Counted from the first letter of the stretch, positions 52,969 through 61,956 are shown. The stretch is 64,000 nucleotides of DNA from Polaribacter marinaquae (GCF_038019025.1 NZ_CP150496.1:2744001-2808000), one strand, 5' to 3'. Notes: generated by a model not told the origin, from the sequence alone. Made by a program: numbers and translations.

Positions 52969-54458
52969 TATGCTTTAGAAAAAACAGATTTAAAAAACAC
53001 GTAGCTAAAACCTACAAAAAGCATAAAGTGAAAAGGAAACAACCCGAAATCACCACCTTGATTTCCTACTACAAAAGCACTGTACATTCCAAAAACAAAA
53101 TAAATAGCTAAAATGCCTTCTAAAACAACATGAATAGAAGGTTTCTTTTTGATGTATTTATTGTTTTTCCAACCGTCTTTAATTGTTTTAATATTAAATT
53201 TAGGAGTTCTCACAAACTCACTTTTCTTACCTAAATGCCCTTCTAAAACCGCAATTGTATTGTGTAAAGAAAAACCCATTGCAATAGAGAAAAAGGTAAA
53301 GAAAGCACCAATATATTTTATGAAATTTTTAAATCCGCCGCCATAAATATTCTTGTACATATGCCAATAACAGATAAAAAAGATAAGCGAGCTTACCACG
53401 AAGAAGCTCATTACATAAAAGTAAATTTTAAGATGCTCGTATTCGTTTTTAATGTATAACATAGGTATACTTAAAACGGCTACTAAAAAAATACAAGTAA
53501 ACATAGAACTGTTTAGTAAGTGCAATAAACTGTGAATTTTAGTTTTAAGAGAAACATTATCACTTTTTATAACACGTTTCATCATTTTTTGAAAATTCTC
53601 TGCACCACCTTTGTTCCATCTAAATTGCTGTGATCTAGCTGCACTAATAATTACCGGCAATTCTGCTGGTGTTTCTACATGCTCTAAATATTTAAACTCC
53701 CAGTTTTTCAATTGTGCACGGTAACTTAAATCTAAATCTTCGGTTAACGTATCGCCTTCCCAATTACCAGCATCATAAATACACTCTTTACGCCAAACAC
53801 CAGCAGTACCATTAAAATTGATAAAATGGCCTTTACTATTTCTACCAACTTGTTCTAAAGTAAAATGTGCATCTAGGGCAAAAGCTTGTATTTTTGTAAG
53901 TGTAGAGTAATTTCTATTGATGTGTCCCCAACGAGTTTGCACAACACCAATGTTTTCATTTTTAAAATAAGGTACAGTTTGTAATAACCAATCTTTTTGA
54001 GGTAAAAAATCCGCATCAAAAATGGCTATGAATTCTCCTTTGGCAATTTTTAGCCCTTCTTTTAAAGCACCTGCTTTAAAACCTTGCCTGTTGGTTCTTC
54101 GAATGTGTTGTATATCTATTCCTTTATCTTGAATTTCTTTGATATGTTTCGCAGTAGTTTCTACAGATTCATCTGTAGAGTCATCTAAAACCTGAATTTC
54201 TAATTTGTCTATAGGGTATTCAATTTTAGCAATATTCTTTAGCAAGCGTTTCATAACATACAACTCGTTATAAACAGGCAATTGTATGGTAACAAACGGA
54301 ATTTCTTTTGGGTTAGAAAAATCTAGTTTTTCTGATGTGTCTTTTTTCTTTCTTGCTTTTAAGTAATTAAAAAGTAAATTTAATTGTGCTATTGCGTACA
54401 TTAAAATAAGCAAAAGAGATATAGAATAAATGATAATTACGATGTATTCTAAAACCAT
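52968..54458 (-). CDS. Cellulose synthase-like GT2 membrane glycosyltransferase
   Basis: 496 aa processive-type GT2 enzyme. A membrane segment is at residues 3-25, the catalytic domain follows with LDDSTDES at 91-98, FDADFLP at 147-153, TEDLDLSYR and SQQFRWNKGGAENF, the equivalent of QxxRW, and at least four further membrane segments follow in the C-terminal third. It could make a polysaccharide or a glycolipid such as a beta-glucosyl or mannosyl lipid. It is the third gene of the operon, with TAATG overlaps at both ends. Confidence 0.88.
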   Translation of the reverse strand: MVLEYIVIIIYSISLLLILMYAIAQLNLLFNYLKARKKKDTSEKLDFSNPKEIPFVTIQLPVYNELYVMKRLLKNIAKIEYPIDKLEIQVLDDSTDESVETTAKHIKEIQDKGIDIQHIRRTNRQGFKAGALKEGLKIAKGEFIAIFDADFLPQKDWLLQTVPYFKNENIGVVQTRWGHINRNYSTLTKIQAFALDAHFTLEQVGRNSKGHFINFNGTAGVWRKECIYDAGNWEGDTLTEDLDLSYRAQLKNWEFKYLEHVETPAELPVIISAARSQQFRWNKGGAENFQKMMKRVIKSDNVSLKTKIHSLLHLLNSSMFTCIFLVAVLSIPMLYIKNEYEHLKIYFYVMSFFVVSSLIFFICYWHMYKNIYGGGFKNFIKYIGAFFTFFSIAMGFSLHNTIAVLEGHLGKKSEFVRTPKFNIKTIKDGWKNNKYIKKKPSIHVVLEGILAIYFVFGMYSAFVVGNQGGDFGLFPFHFMLFVGFSYVFFKSVFSKA

Positions 54459-55150
54459 TATTTAAAACTGTATTTGAAGATCCAACCTAAAATTTTTATG
54501 CCCGCAAATATACTACCTTTTACGGTTCCTGAAACTTTAGAGACACCTATTCTGTTTCTATATTTCATAGGTATTTCTACATACGTTAGTTTTTGTTTTA
54601 ATGCTTTTAACTGCATTTCTACTGTCCATCCGTAAGTTTTATCTTCCATTTGCAATGCCAGTAACTTATTGTATTTAATAGCCCTAAATGGTCCTAAATC
54701 TGTAAAATTAGCATTAAAAAACAGTTTCATTAGGCTTGTAGCTAGCCAATTACCAAATATTTGTTGCGGCGTCATTGCACCTGTTTCTCTTAATTCTTTT
54801 ACTCTTGCGCCAATTACAAAATCTAAATCTTGTTGCTCTATTGGTGCAATTAATTCTGTAAGTTGCTCTGGATAATCAGAGTAATCTCCATCTAAAAAAA
54901 CAACAATTTCTGGCTTTATTTCTTGTTTAGAAATGTAATCCATTCCTTTTAAACAAGCATAACCATACCCTTTTCTGTTTTCTGTTAAAACAGTTGCACC
55001 AGCTTTGGCGGCGTTTTCTTCAGTTTTGTCGGTTGAGTTATTGCTAACTACAATAATTTCGTCTACTATTTTGGGAATGTCTCTTATAACGTTTCCTATA
55101 GAATCTTGCTCGTTATAAGCAGGAATGATTACTTTAATATTTGAATTCAT
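54458..55150 (-). CDS. GT2 family glycosyltransferase (polyprenyl-phosphate sugar synthase-like)
   Basis: 230 aa soluble or peripheral glycosyltransferase. Start IIPAYNEQDSIGNVI (residues 8-22), nucleotide-binding IIVVSNNSTDKT and the metal-binding DGDYSDYP near residue 86-93. It resembles dolichol-phosphate mannose/glucose synthases, which would make the lipid-linked sugar used by the GT87-like protein in the same operon. It has no C-terminal membrane segments. The TAATG overlaps at both ends point to tight translational coupling. Confidence 0.88.
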   Translation of the reverse strand: MNSNIKVIIPAYNEQDSIGNVIRDIPKIVDEIIVVSNNSTDKTEENAAKAGATVLTENRKGYGYACLKGMDYISKQEIKPEIVVFLDGDYSDYPEQLTELIAPIEQQDLDFVIGARVKELRETGAMTPQQIFGNWLATSLMKLFFNANFTDLGPFRAIKYNKLLALQMEDKTYGWTVEMQLKALKQKLTYVEIPMKYRNRIGVSKVSGTVKGSIFAGIKILGWIFKYSFK

Positions 55151-55611
55151 TAAAATTTTGCGTTCGGATTGTCTTTCTTAAAACTATAGTAAGAAGTCCA
55201 TTCTCCAATTTTTTTATTAGACTTGTAGCGTTCAGATTTTTTTAAACGGTTGTTGTAGTATATTAGCGAATAACCATCTTTTAGGCCATTCTTATACTGA
55301 ATTTTTATTTTTTTGTTTTTAGAATAAAAAATCCACCAGTTACTTGCTTTATTGTTTTTATAACCACCTTCTTTAAGTAGGTTATTATTTTCGGCGTAAA
55401 AATACCAATAACCCGTTTTTTTACCACTATTAAAATGACCTTTTTTTTCTATGGTTCCGTTTGTGTAGTAAAAAGTCCAATAATCTGTTTTCTTATTGTT
55501 TAGCATCCATCCTTCGGATGTTAAATTTCCTTGATTATCGTAATTTTTAATAAATTCTTTTTGATTAAAGTTCGTTAGAAAAAATAAAATTGTTAGGTAT
55601 TTAAAAAGCAT
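55150..55611 (-). CDS. MORN/YwqK-type repeat protein at the head of the glycosyltransferase operon
   Basis: 153 aa. A signal or anchor segment at residues 3-14 is followed by about five repeats of 22-24 residues with the pattern GxWxFYxxNGxxxxxGxF (for example TDYWTFYYTNGTIEKKGHF). This is the MORN-like repeat of YwqK family proteins. The antitoxin label carried by some relatives does not fit here because there is no toxin gene. It is the first gene of the operon with three glycosyltransferases; a role in binding to membrane or glycan is a guess. Confidence 0.8.
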   Translation of the reverse strand: MLFKYLTILFFLTNFNQKEFIKNYDNQGNLTSEGWMLNNKKTDYWTFYYTNGTIEKKGHFNSGKKTGYWYFYAENNNLLKEGGYKNNKASNWWIFYSKNKKIKIQYKNGLKDGYSLIYYNNRLKKSERYKSNKKIGEWTSYYSFKKDNPNAKF

Positions 55612-55683
55612 ACTATTGGTTATGTGTTTAAGTTGTCGTTATAATAAGTGTAAACTTTCAGGGGGTACTTTACATACGTAAAA

Positions 55684-55711
55684 TTTTTTTTTTGGTTTTT
55701 TTTAAAAAAAA
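55684..55711. promoter_or_regulatory. Homopolymer-rich divergent promoter region
   Basis: T10 (55684-55693), GG, T8 (55696-55703) and A8 (55704-55711) lie between the glycosyltransferase operon (-) and the outer membrane barrel gene (+). No TAnnTTTG box was found for either gene in the 55612-55773 gap. It may be a bent or UP-like element. Confidence 0.4.
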
Positions 55712-55773
55712 TAAAACCGCACTTCTTTTTTTCTCGTAGGTATGGTGTCACTAACAATTAAAAAACAAACATT

Positions 55774-56655
55774 ATGACAAAAAAAATGAAAACACTTTTA
55801 GGTTTATGCCTTTTAGTATCGAGCTTTACAATAGCTCAGAGTCCGGTAAATGGTTTTATGAAAAAATCTGGTGAAGGTTCTGTAGTCGTTTCTTATTCTA
55901 AAGAAAATTACAGTAAAGTATTTTTAGTACCCAATGAAATTGATGGCGTACCTGTTTTTAACGATGTAAGTATTAGTAGTATTTCTTTATTCGGAGAAAT
56001 TGGAGTTTCAGACAATTTTAATATTGTATTAAATGTGCCTTACATTAAATCCGAAGGAAATGCATCTGATGCAGTTTTAGAAAACAACGGTTTTGAAAAT
56101 GTAAGAAAAGGAGTACAAAATTTAAAAGTGTATGCTAAATACAGATTACACACTTTAAATTTTGAAAACAGTAGTTTAGATTTTATTGGTGCAGCGGGTA
56201 TAGAAACACCAATTGGTAATTACAGTGCAAACGAAGGTTTACAATCTATTATTGCAATAGGTAACGAAGCAACAACCTACAATGCTTTTGGTGTTGCTAC
56301 GTATAAAATGAACTCTGGTTTTTTTGCAACAGGGCAATTAGGATACAGTGTTAGAGGTAACGATGTGCCAAATGCTTTATTAAGTGAGTTTAAATTAGGG
56401 TATGCAGCTTCTAAGTTTTACGTAGATGCTTTTGTAGCAAACCAATTATCAGATGATAGTGGTGTAGATATTTTAGGCGAAGGGTTTACAGGGTTTTTTC
56501 CTGCAACACGTGTAAATTATACAAGAATTGGTATCAACGCATTTTATCCTTTTACAGATTCAATTGGTATTACTGCGGGTACAAACACGTATATCTCTGG
56601 TAGAAATTTAGGAAAAGCTACAGGATCTTACGGTGGCGTTGTCTACTCATTTTAA
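55774..56655 (+). CDS. Outer membrane beta-barrel protein
   Basis: 293 aa with a signal peptide (about residues 1-21, cut after TIA before Gln). The rest alternates hydrophobic and polar residues in about ten to twelve strands (for example GEGSVVVSYSKENYS and FNIVLNVPYIKSEG) and ends in an aromatic residue (VVYSF), the usual barrel-insertion signal. It resembles transporter-type outer membrane proteins of unknown substrate. The start at MTKKMK is preceded by an A-rich stretch. It lies 26 nt upstream of the fasciclin lipoprotein gene, so they are probably cotranscribed. Confidence 0.78.
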   Translation: MTKKMKTLLGLCLLVSSFTIAQSPVNGFMKKSGEGSVVVSYSKENYSKVFLVPNEIDGVPVFNDVSISSISLFGEIGVSDNFNIVLNVPYIKSEGNASDAVLENNGFENVRKGVQNLKVYAKYRLHTLNFENSSLDFIGAAGIETPIGNYSANEGLQSIIAIGNEATTYNAFGVATYKMNSGFFATGQLGYSVRGNDVPNALLSEFKLGYAASKFYVDAFVANQLSDDSGVDILGEGFTGFFPATRVNYTRIGINAFYPFTDSIGITAGTNTYISGRNLGKATGSYGGVVYSF

Positions 56656-56681
56656 TTAAAAACTTAATAAAACATACAATC

Positions 56682-57683
56682 ATGAAAAATTTATACAAAC
56701 TAAAATATATATTTATTACAATTTTAACAGTAAGCTTAGTATCTTCTTGTCAAACCGAATCTAGTTTCGAAGATGAATTACCATCAATAGCAAATATAGC
56801 GGTATCTAATGCAGACTTTAGCACTTTAGAAGCGGCAGCAGTAGCAGGTGGTGTTGCAGGAGTTTTAAGTAACTCTAACCCAAATGATGCAAGCGGAGCA
56901 TACACTGTTTTTGCACCAACTAATGATGCATTTGCGCGTTTAGGATTGAATGAAAATACACTTGGGGTTCTTCAAAAAACATTTTTAACAAACACTTTAT
57001 TATACCACGTTTCTAACGGAAACTTAGCAGGAAATACAATTAGTGATGGCGGTACGTCTACATCTGCACTTTCTTTAGATAGAAGATTTATCGAAAGAGG
57101 AGAAGATACTTACATTAACGGTTCTAAAATTTTAGCTACAGATGTTACGGCAAGTAATGGTACTGTGCATGTAATTGATAAAGTGATGATTGCTAGTGGT
57201 GCAGATATTGTACAAACTGCAATAGCTTTACAAAGTGCAAACGTATTTACTTCACCAGAATTAACATATTTAGTAGAGGCTGTAGTATATGCAGAATTGG
57301 CAGAGGCTTTAACAGCATCAGAAGGGAGTCCTTCTTTTACAGTTTTTGCTCCAACAGATCAAGCATTTATTGATTTAGGTGCTGCCTTAGGATTGACATT
57401 TACTTCGCCAGCAGATATCCGTCAATTACCAAAAGAAACTGTACAACAAGTACTTTTAAATCATGTTATTGCCAACGATGGTAAATTTACTTCAGAATTA
57501 AGTGCAGGTACTGTAACTCCTTTAGGAGGAGACGATTTAACATTAGGTGCTTTTACAAACGGAACACTTACTGTTACAGGTGCCGGAAACGGAGGAGAAG
57601 TTGCTAATATGGGAATTCCTGATGTACAAACAACAAATGGTATCGTACACGTAATCGATAGAGTATTGTTACCAAACCTATAA
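56682..57683 (+). CDS. Lipoprotein with two fasciclin (FAS1) domains
   Basis: 333 aa. Lipobox LVSSC with Cys23; the residues after it (QTESSFEDE) are polar and acidic, a feature of surface-exposed lipoproteins in Bacteroidetes. Two FAS1 domains lie at about 35-172 and 178-332. Each has the H1 motif (TVFAPTNDAFARLG and TVFAPTDQAFIDLG) and the H2 motif (NGTVHVIDKVM and NGIVHVIDRVLLP). FAS1 domains mediate adhesion or, in some bacteria, sensing. It forms a pair with the upstream barrel gene. Confidence 0.93.
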   Translation: MKNLYKLKYIFITILTVSLVSSCQTESSFEDELPSIANIAVSNADFSTLEAAAVAGGVAGVLSNSNPNDASGAYTVFAPTNDAFARLGLNENTLGVLQKTFLTNTLLYHVSNGNLAGNTISDGGTSTSALSLDRRFIERGEDTYINGSKILATDVTASNGTVHVIDKVMIASGADIVQTAIALQSANVFTSPELTYLVEAVVYAELAEALTASEGSPSFTVFAPTDQAFIDLGAALGLTFTSPADIRQLPKETVQQVLLNHVIANDGKFTSELSAGTVTPLGGDDLTLGAFTNGTLTVTGAGNGGEVANMGIPDVQTTNGIVHVIDRVLLPNL

Positions 57684-57713
57684 AAACTTTTTTAGTTTTT
57701 TGATTTGAATTTA

Positions 57714-57740
57714 TAAGCCACAGATTTTATCTGTGGCTTA
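57714..57740 (+). terminator. Hairpin after the fasciclin gene
   Basis: Perfect 12 bp stem TAAGCCACAGAT / ATCTGTGGCTTA with a 3 nt loop, 31 nt after the stop. The T run that follows is weak (TGTTATTT), so termination is probable but not certain. Confidence 0.6.
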
Positions 57741-57855
57741 TGTTATTTGAAAAGGTTTATAGTTGATATAACTATTTAAGCTGAAGAGTTAAAACGATAT
57801 ACTAGTCAACATAAAGATTCTATCATCCTTAAATTTAAGCTTTAAACAACCACAA

Positions 57856-57885
57856 AAAAAAGGACGCCTAATAGCGTCCTTTTTT
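57856..57885. terminator. Terminator after the polyferredoxin gene
   Basis: Stem of AAAAAAGGACGC with its complement, loop CTAATA. On the minus strand it lies 25 nt beyond the stop at 57910. Between this and the hairpin at 57714-57740 I see no other feature in the 57684-57909 gap. Confidence 0.9.
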
Positions 57886-57909
57886 AAATTAAACTTGATA
57901 TGTTGGTAA

Positions 57910-59535
57910 TTATTTCTTGTTTACCAAATCCATTAAATCAACATCGTTTCCTAATAAAACATCAGTAGGATTTATTCTTCCTTCTTCCGGACCGTTTTCT
58001 AATTTTAAAACACCTCTAGGGCAAACTGCAGAACATACACCACAACCAACACAACTAGAACGTACAATGTTTTCTCCTTTTTGTGCATAAGCTCTAACAT
58101 CGATACCTTGCTCGCAATACGTAGAACAGTTTCCGCAAGAAATACATTGACCACCGTTGGTTGTAATTCTAAATCTAGATTTAAAACGTTGTACAAAACC
58201 TAAATAAGCTGCTAATGGGCAACCAAATCTACACCAAACTCTATTACCAAAAATTGGATAAAAACCAGTACCGATAACTCCCGCAAAAATAGAACCGATT
58301 AAAAAGCCATAAATATCTTGAATTGTTTGTGTTTGAATGCCTAATACTTGTCCTTCGTTTGTAAAGAAAGTGTATAAAGCAAAACCAGTCATCACTAAAA
58401 CAAATATTAATACAGAATGAATTACAATGCGTTCTACTCGCCAAGAAAGTAAGGTTTTACTAGACAATTGTCTGTAAGGGTCTCCTAGCGTTTCTGCCAA
58501 TCCACCACAACCACAAACCCAAGAACAATACCATCTTTTTCCGAAGAAATACACCATAACAGGCACAACTACAATCGTAAGTACAACACCCCAAACTAAA
58601 ATGAATAGACCTAAACCACCGCTGGCTAATAATTCCTCTAAATTCCATTTAAAAAAGAAATCATAATCTAAAGGAAACGCATTTTTAAAGTCGTACCATG
58701 GTTTTTCGAATCGCACTAAAATTTCTGGAATCAAAAAAGCAAATACTATTTGAAAGAATAAAACAGATGTAGTTCTTAATATTTGGTATTTATTATGGCG
58801 ATATTTAATGTACATTCTAACAGCCATTACTGTCATTACAACACAATATAAAAATCCGTATAAAAACCATTGGCTTGCAGGGTTTCCGCTTATAAATTTA
58901 CTAATAGGATCTACCAAATACACCCAATTTACAATGTAATCTGGATAGAAGTATAGCAGTATGTAAAAACTAACTAGAAACACAAAAGCAAACCAACCAA
59001 TCCAACCGCGATTGGTAGCAGCACTTAAAAAGATACCATCATTTTTAATACCAGGTTTTCCTAACAAAATTACATCTGGTACAATAAACATAAGTGCACC
59101 TATAATACCCAAACCAAAGGTTAAAAACCATGCCCAACTCGTTTGTTGTGCCGCAAAACCTTTACCAGCCTTTTTGGCAAGTGTATAGCTAAGACTGTGT
59201 GGTTTACCAGAGATTTTATATTGAAACTGAGCTCCTTTTTTCTCCCAATTTTTAGCTGCATCGTATTTTGCAATTAAATCATCGTAATGTTTATTAGCAT
59301 TTGCATATGCTTTTCTAGTACGGCTAGAGAACTCAAAAATAGACAAGTTGTCTTTGGTTACGACTGCTTGTTGCAGTTCTTTGGCAATTACTTCATTTTT
59401 ATAGTTTTGATCCTTTAAAAAAGTATCAAGTTCTGTTTGATTTAAATTAAAATCACCTGTAAAAATTAAGGCTATAAAGGTGGCTAAACCTATAAGAAAA
59501 AGTAGTAATCCTGTTTGTTTTATTGCTTTCATCAT
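57910..59535 (-). CDS. Membrane polyferredoxin (NapH/NosR-like 4Fe-4S protein)
   Basis: 541 aa polytopic iron-sulfur protein. A first membrane segment at about 8-26 is followed by a helical periplasmic domain (about 27-130) without cysteines, then six or so further membrane segments. The membrane core has two cysteine motifs, WYCSWVCGCGGLAETLG and VWCRFGCPLAAYLG, of the NapH/NosR/CcoG type. The C-terminal domain binds two 4Fe-4S clusters with Cys464, 467, 470, 474 and Cys495, 498, 501, 505. It should carry electrons across the cytoplasmic membrane. The flavoprotein gene 1 nt upstream is the likely electron donor. NosR-type FMN-binding domain and CcoG C-terminal Ig-like domain are absent. Confidence 0.85.
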   Translation of the reverse strand: MMKAIKQTGLLLFLIGLATFIALIFTGDFNLNQTELDTFLKDQNYKNEVIAKELQQAVVTKDNLSIFEFSSRTRKAYANANKHYDDLIAKYDAAKNWEKKGAQFQYKISGKPHSLSYTLAKKAGKGFAAQQTSWAWFLTFGLGIIGALMFIVPDVILLGKPGIKNDGIFLSAATNRGWIGWFAFVFLVSFYILLYFYPDYIVNWVYLVDPISKFISGNPASQWFLYGFLYCVVMTVMAVRMYIKYRHNKYQILRTTSVLFFQIVFAFLIPEILVRFEKPWYDFKNAFPLDYDFFFKWNLEELLASGGLGLFILVWGVVLTIVVVPVMVYFFGKRWYCSWVCGCGGLAETLGDPYRQLSSKTLLSWRVERIVIHSVLIFVLVMTGFALYTFFTNEGQVLGIQTQTIQDIYGFLIGSIFAGVIGTGFYPIFGNRVWCRFGCPLAAYLGFVQRFKSRFRITTNGGQCISCGNCSTYCEQGIDVRAYAQKGENIVRSSCVGCGVCSAVCPRGVLKLENGPEEGRINPTDVLLGNDVDLMDLVNKK

Positions 59536-59536
59536 C

Positions 59537-60886
59537 TTATGCTTTGCTAAAAATTCTTTTCCAGCTTTTCTTTTGTAGTTGTATATTGGTGTTGTTTTCT
59601 TTATTGAATTTTGCTACAATTTCTTTTTCGTGAAGTTTGTAAAATTCTGGATCAAAATTAGCGTCTGCTAAGAATTCTAAAACATGTGATATGTTTTGCT
59701 TTTCTGTAAGCCATTTGTCAAATATTTCATGGCGCATTCGAATGCCAAACGTATTAATTCCTAAGAATTGTTTAGTATCCTTATCAAAAGAAATGGTAAT
59801 GCATTTATTTTCTGATGGATGTTTCCATTGAAAATACGCTTCGTTTTCTTTCTTATTTCTTTCGCTAAACACCCAACCATATGTTTGATATTCAATGTCT
59901 AAAAATTTTGCAGAATTAAACCAATGTCCGGGTTTGTATGCTATTCTATTGCCACAAATAGTTTCTGCTAAGGTTTCTCCCATCATCCTGCCCGTGTACC
60001 AAACTGCTTCAATATTTCTTCTTTGTCCGATGGCTTCGTGTTGTTCTGCACAATCTCCAATGGCATAAATATTAGCCACATTGGTTTCTAAAAAACGATT
60101 TACTTTTACACCTCTACCAAGTTCGATATTAGATTCTTTTAAGAAATCTATATTTGGGGTAACACCAGCAGTTAAACCAACAACATTACAAGCAATTTCT
60201 TCACCAGTTTCTTCAATAATAATAGAAGTTACGCGTCCGTTTTTATCTGCTTTAATTTCTTTTAAGTTGGTGTTTAAACGCAAATCTATGTGGTGTTCTT
60301 TAATATGCTGATTTATCATTTCAGATTCTTGAGCAGGCAAAACACCGTTCCAGAAACTGGTTTCTCTCACTAAAAAAGTAACTGGTATTTTTCTACTGCG
60401 TAGCATTTCTGCCAATTCAATACCTATCAAACCACCACCAACTATTACGGCTCTATTACACGCTTTATTATCTGGTGCAAGTTGTTCTAGTTTTTCTAAA
60501 TCTTGTTTGTGGTACATGCCAATAACACCTTCTAAATCTTGCCCAGGCCAACCAAACTTATTTGGTTTAGAACCTGTAGCAATAATTAATTTATCGTAGG
60601 CTAAAATTTCACCAGAAGCTAATTCAATATTACTGTTTTCTGTATGTACTTTTGTTACCAAACCTTCTTTTAAGGCAATGTTGTTTTTATCCCAAAACCA
60701 ATTTTCATAAGGTTGTGTATGTTCAAATTTCATGTGCCCCATGTACACATACATTAAAGCAGTTCTAGAAAAGAAATATTTGGTTTCTGCAGACACAATG
60801 GTAATTTGTTTGTCAGACTTTTTTCTAATGTGTCTTGCTGCAGTTACGCCGGCAATACCGTTCCCAATTATTACAATATGTTCCAT
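59537..60886 (-). CDS. NAD(P)H/FAD-dependent oxidoreductase
   Basis: 449 aa two-dinucleotide-binding-domain flavoprotein. The FAD motif is IIGNGIAGVTAARHI (G8, G10, G13), the NAD(P) motif VIVGGGLIGIELAEML, and the second FAD motif IYAIGDCAEQ. It resembles the FAD domains of nitrite reductase NirB and of rubredoxin reductases, without the siroheme part. The C-terminal 100 residues are an extra domain. It starts the operon with the membrane polyferredoxin (1 nt gap), which fits transfer of electrons from NAD(P)H to the membrane protein. The acceptor is unknown. Confidence 0.88.
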   Translation of the reverse strand: MEHIVIIGNGIAGVTAARHIRKKSDKQITIVSAETKYFFSRTALMYVYMGHMKFEHTQPYENWFWDKNNIALKEGLVTKVHTENSNIELASGEILAYDKLIIATGSKPNKFGWPGQDLEGVIGMYHKQDLEKLEQLAPDNKACNRAVIVGGGLIGIELAEMLRSRKIPVTFLVRETSFWNGVLPAQESEMINQHIKEHHIDLRLNTNLKEIKADKNGRVTSIIIEETGEEIACNVVGLTAGVTPNIDFLKESNIELGRGVKVNRFLETNVANIYAIGDCAEQHEAIGQRRNIEAVWYTGRMMGETLAETICGNRIAYKPGHWFNSAKFLDIEYQTYGWVFSERNKKENEAYFQWKHPSENKCITISFDKDTKQFLGINTFGIRMRHEIFDKWLTEKQNISHVLEFLADANFDPEFYKLHEKEIVAKFNKENNTNIQLQKKSWKRIFSKA

Positions 60887-60978
60887 AGTTGATTGATTGT
60901 TGCTTTTATGTCGAAGCTAAAGTTAAGAACTTAAAACTGAAACTTCATTTTAATTAAATTTAGAATCATTATAAATAG

Positions 60979-60992
60979 ATTTTCTAGAAAAT
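60979..60992. promoter_or_regulatory. 14 bp palindrome in a divergent promoter region
   Basis: ATTTTCTAGAAAAT is a perfect palindrome, 92 nt upstream of the flavoprotein start (-) and 67 nt upstream of the barrel start (+). It may be the binding site of a dimeric regulator. No TAnnTTTG box was found in the gap. Confidence 0.35.
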
Positions 60993-61059
60993 GTTTGTAA
61001 GTATCTAAAAATTGTAAAGACTTACTTAAAAAATTTACCAACATTAAAATCAACCAATA

Positions 61060-61929
61060 ATGAAAAAAGTTTTAAGTAAAAGTTTGTTTGTAGCCTTTTT
61101 AGCTATAGGTTTACAAGTGCAAGCGCAAGAAAATGATGCACCTGCAAAAAGCAATGTGCAAACGTATACGCCATCAAAATTATTAAACAAGGGGCAGTGG
61201 GATATTAAGTTTTTTAACAATTTGTATACGGAAACCAAAGGGAAGTTTAACGGAGTAAAAGCAGACAAGGCAAGAGAAAATTATTTTACATCAACGTTAG
61301 AAGTATTTACGGGTGTTTCTGAAAATAACAGAATTAATGTAGGTGTATTGTTAGAATATCGTTCGAATACAATTGGCGGTAGAAGTGCAACGGCAGTTTT
61401 CGATTTAGGCAATGATGCAACAGCAAGAAAAGGGCTTTCTTCTTTTGCACCAGCAATTAAATTTCAGCCATTAGAAAATGTAGGAAACTTCTCGATACAA
61501 TCTGCTTTTCACATTCCGATTTTAGAAAACGAAACAGAAAATGGTGTTTTTTTAGACCAAACGGCGTACACTTTTCAGAATCGTTTTTTTTATGATTACA
61601 CACTACCAAGCGGTAACTGGCAATTGTTTACAGAGTTAAATACCGAGTATAATTTTGGCGAAGAAGATAGTTTTGCAAATAAGACGTTTTTATTAGCACC
61701 CGGGATTTTTATGAGTTATTTTCCTTCGGATAAATCTACTGTTTTAGGTTTTGTGCAACACGCGCAACGTTTTGGCGATTTTACACAAGATTATACCGCG
61801 CTTGGTTTTGGTGGAAAATACCAATTAACAGACTTGTTAAACTTAGAGGTTTTGTATAGTAAATTCATACGTGGTAACGATACTGGTTTAGGACAAAGTT
61901 TTAACATTGGTTTAAGAGCGCTATTTTAA
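61060..61929 (+). CDS. Outer membrane beta-barrel protein
   Basis: 289 aa. Signal peptide about residues 1-22 (cut after VQA). The mature part has the alternating pattern of a barrel of about twelve strands (for example NRINVGVLLEYRSN, FSIQSAFHIPIL and WQLFTELNTEYNF) and ends GLRALF with the C-terminal Phe. The N-terminal plug-free start (SKLLNKGQWDIKFFNNLY) suggests a simple barrel rather than a TonB receptor. Function not recognised. It is the first gene of a group with a GH113-like lipoprotein and a repeat lipoprotein, and is divergent from the redox operon. Confidence 0.78.
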   Translation: MKKVLSKSLFVAFLAIGLQVQAQENDAPAKSNVQTYTPSKLLNKGQWDIKFFNNLYTETKGKFNGVKADKARENYFTSTLEVFTGVSENNRINVGVLLEYRSNTIGGRSATAVFDLGNDATARKGLSSFAPAIKFQPLENVGNFSIQSAFHIPILENETENGVFLDQTAYTFQNRFFYDYTLPSGNWQLFTELNTEYNFGEEDSFANKTFLLAPGIFMSYFPSDKSTVLGFVQHAQRFGDFTQDYTALGFGGKYQLTDLLNLEVLYSKFIRGNDTGLGQSFNIGLRALF

Positions 61930-61956
61930 CAAAAAGAAGTATTTTTATGGAGATTT

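Noticed and set aside
55150..55611. Toxin-antitoxin locus (YwqK-type antitoxin label)
   Set aside because: No toxin gene is adjacent; the neighbours are glycosyltransferases and the protein has a signal segment.
58244..58648. Minus-strand alternative frames inside the polyferredoxin gene
   Set aside because: The main frame holds all the cysteine motifs and membrane segments; these are shifted readings of it.
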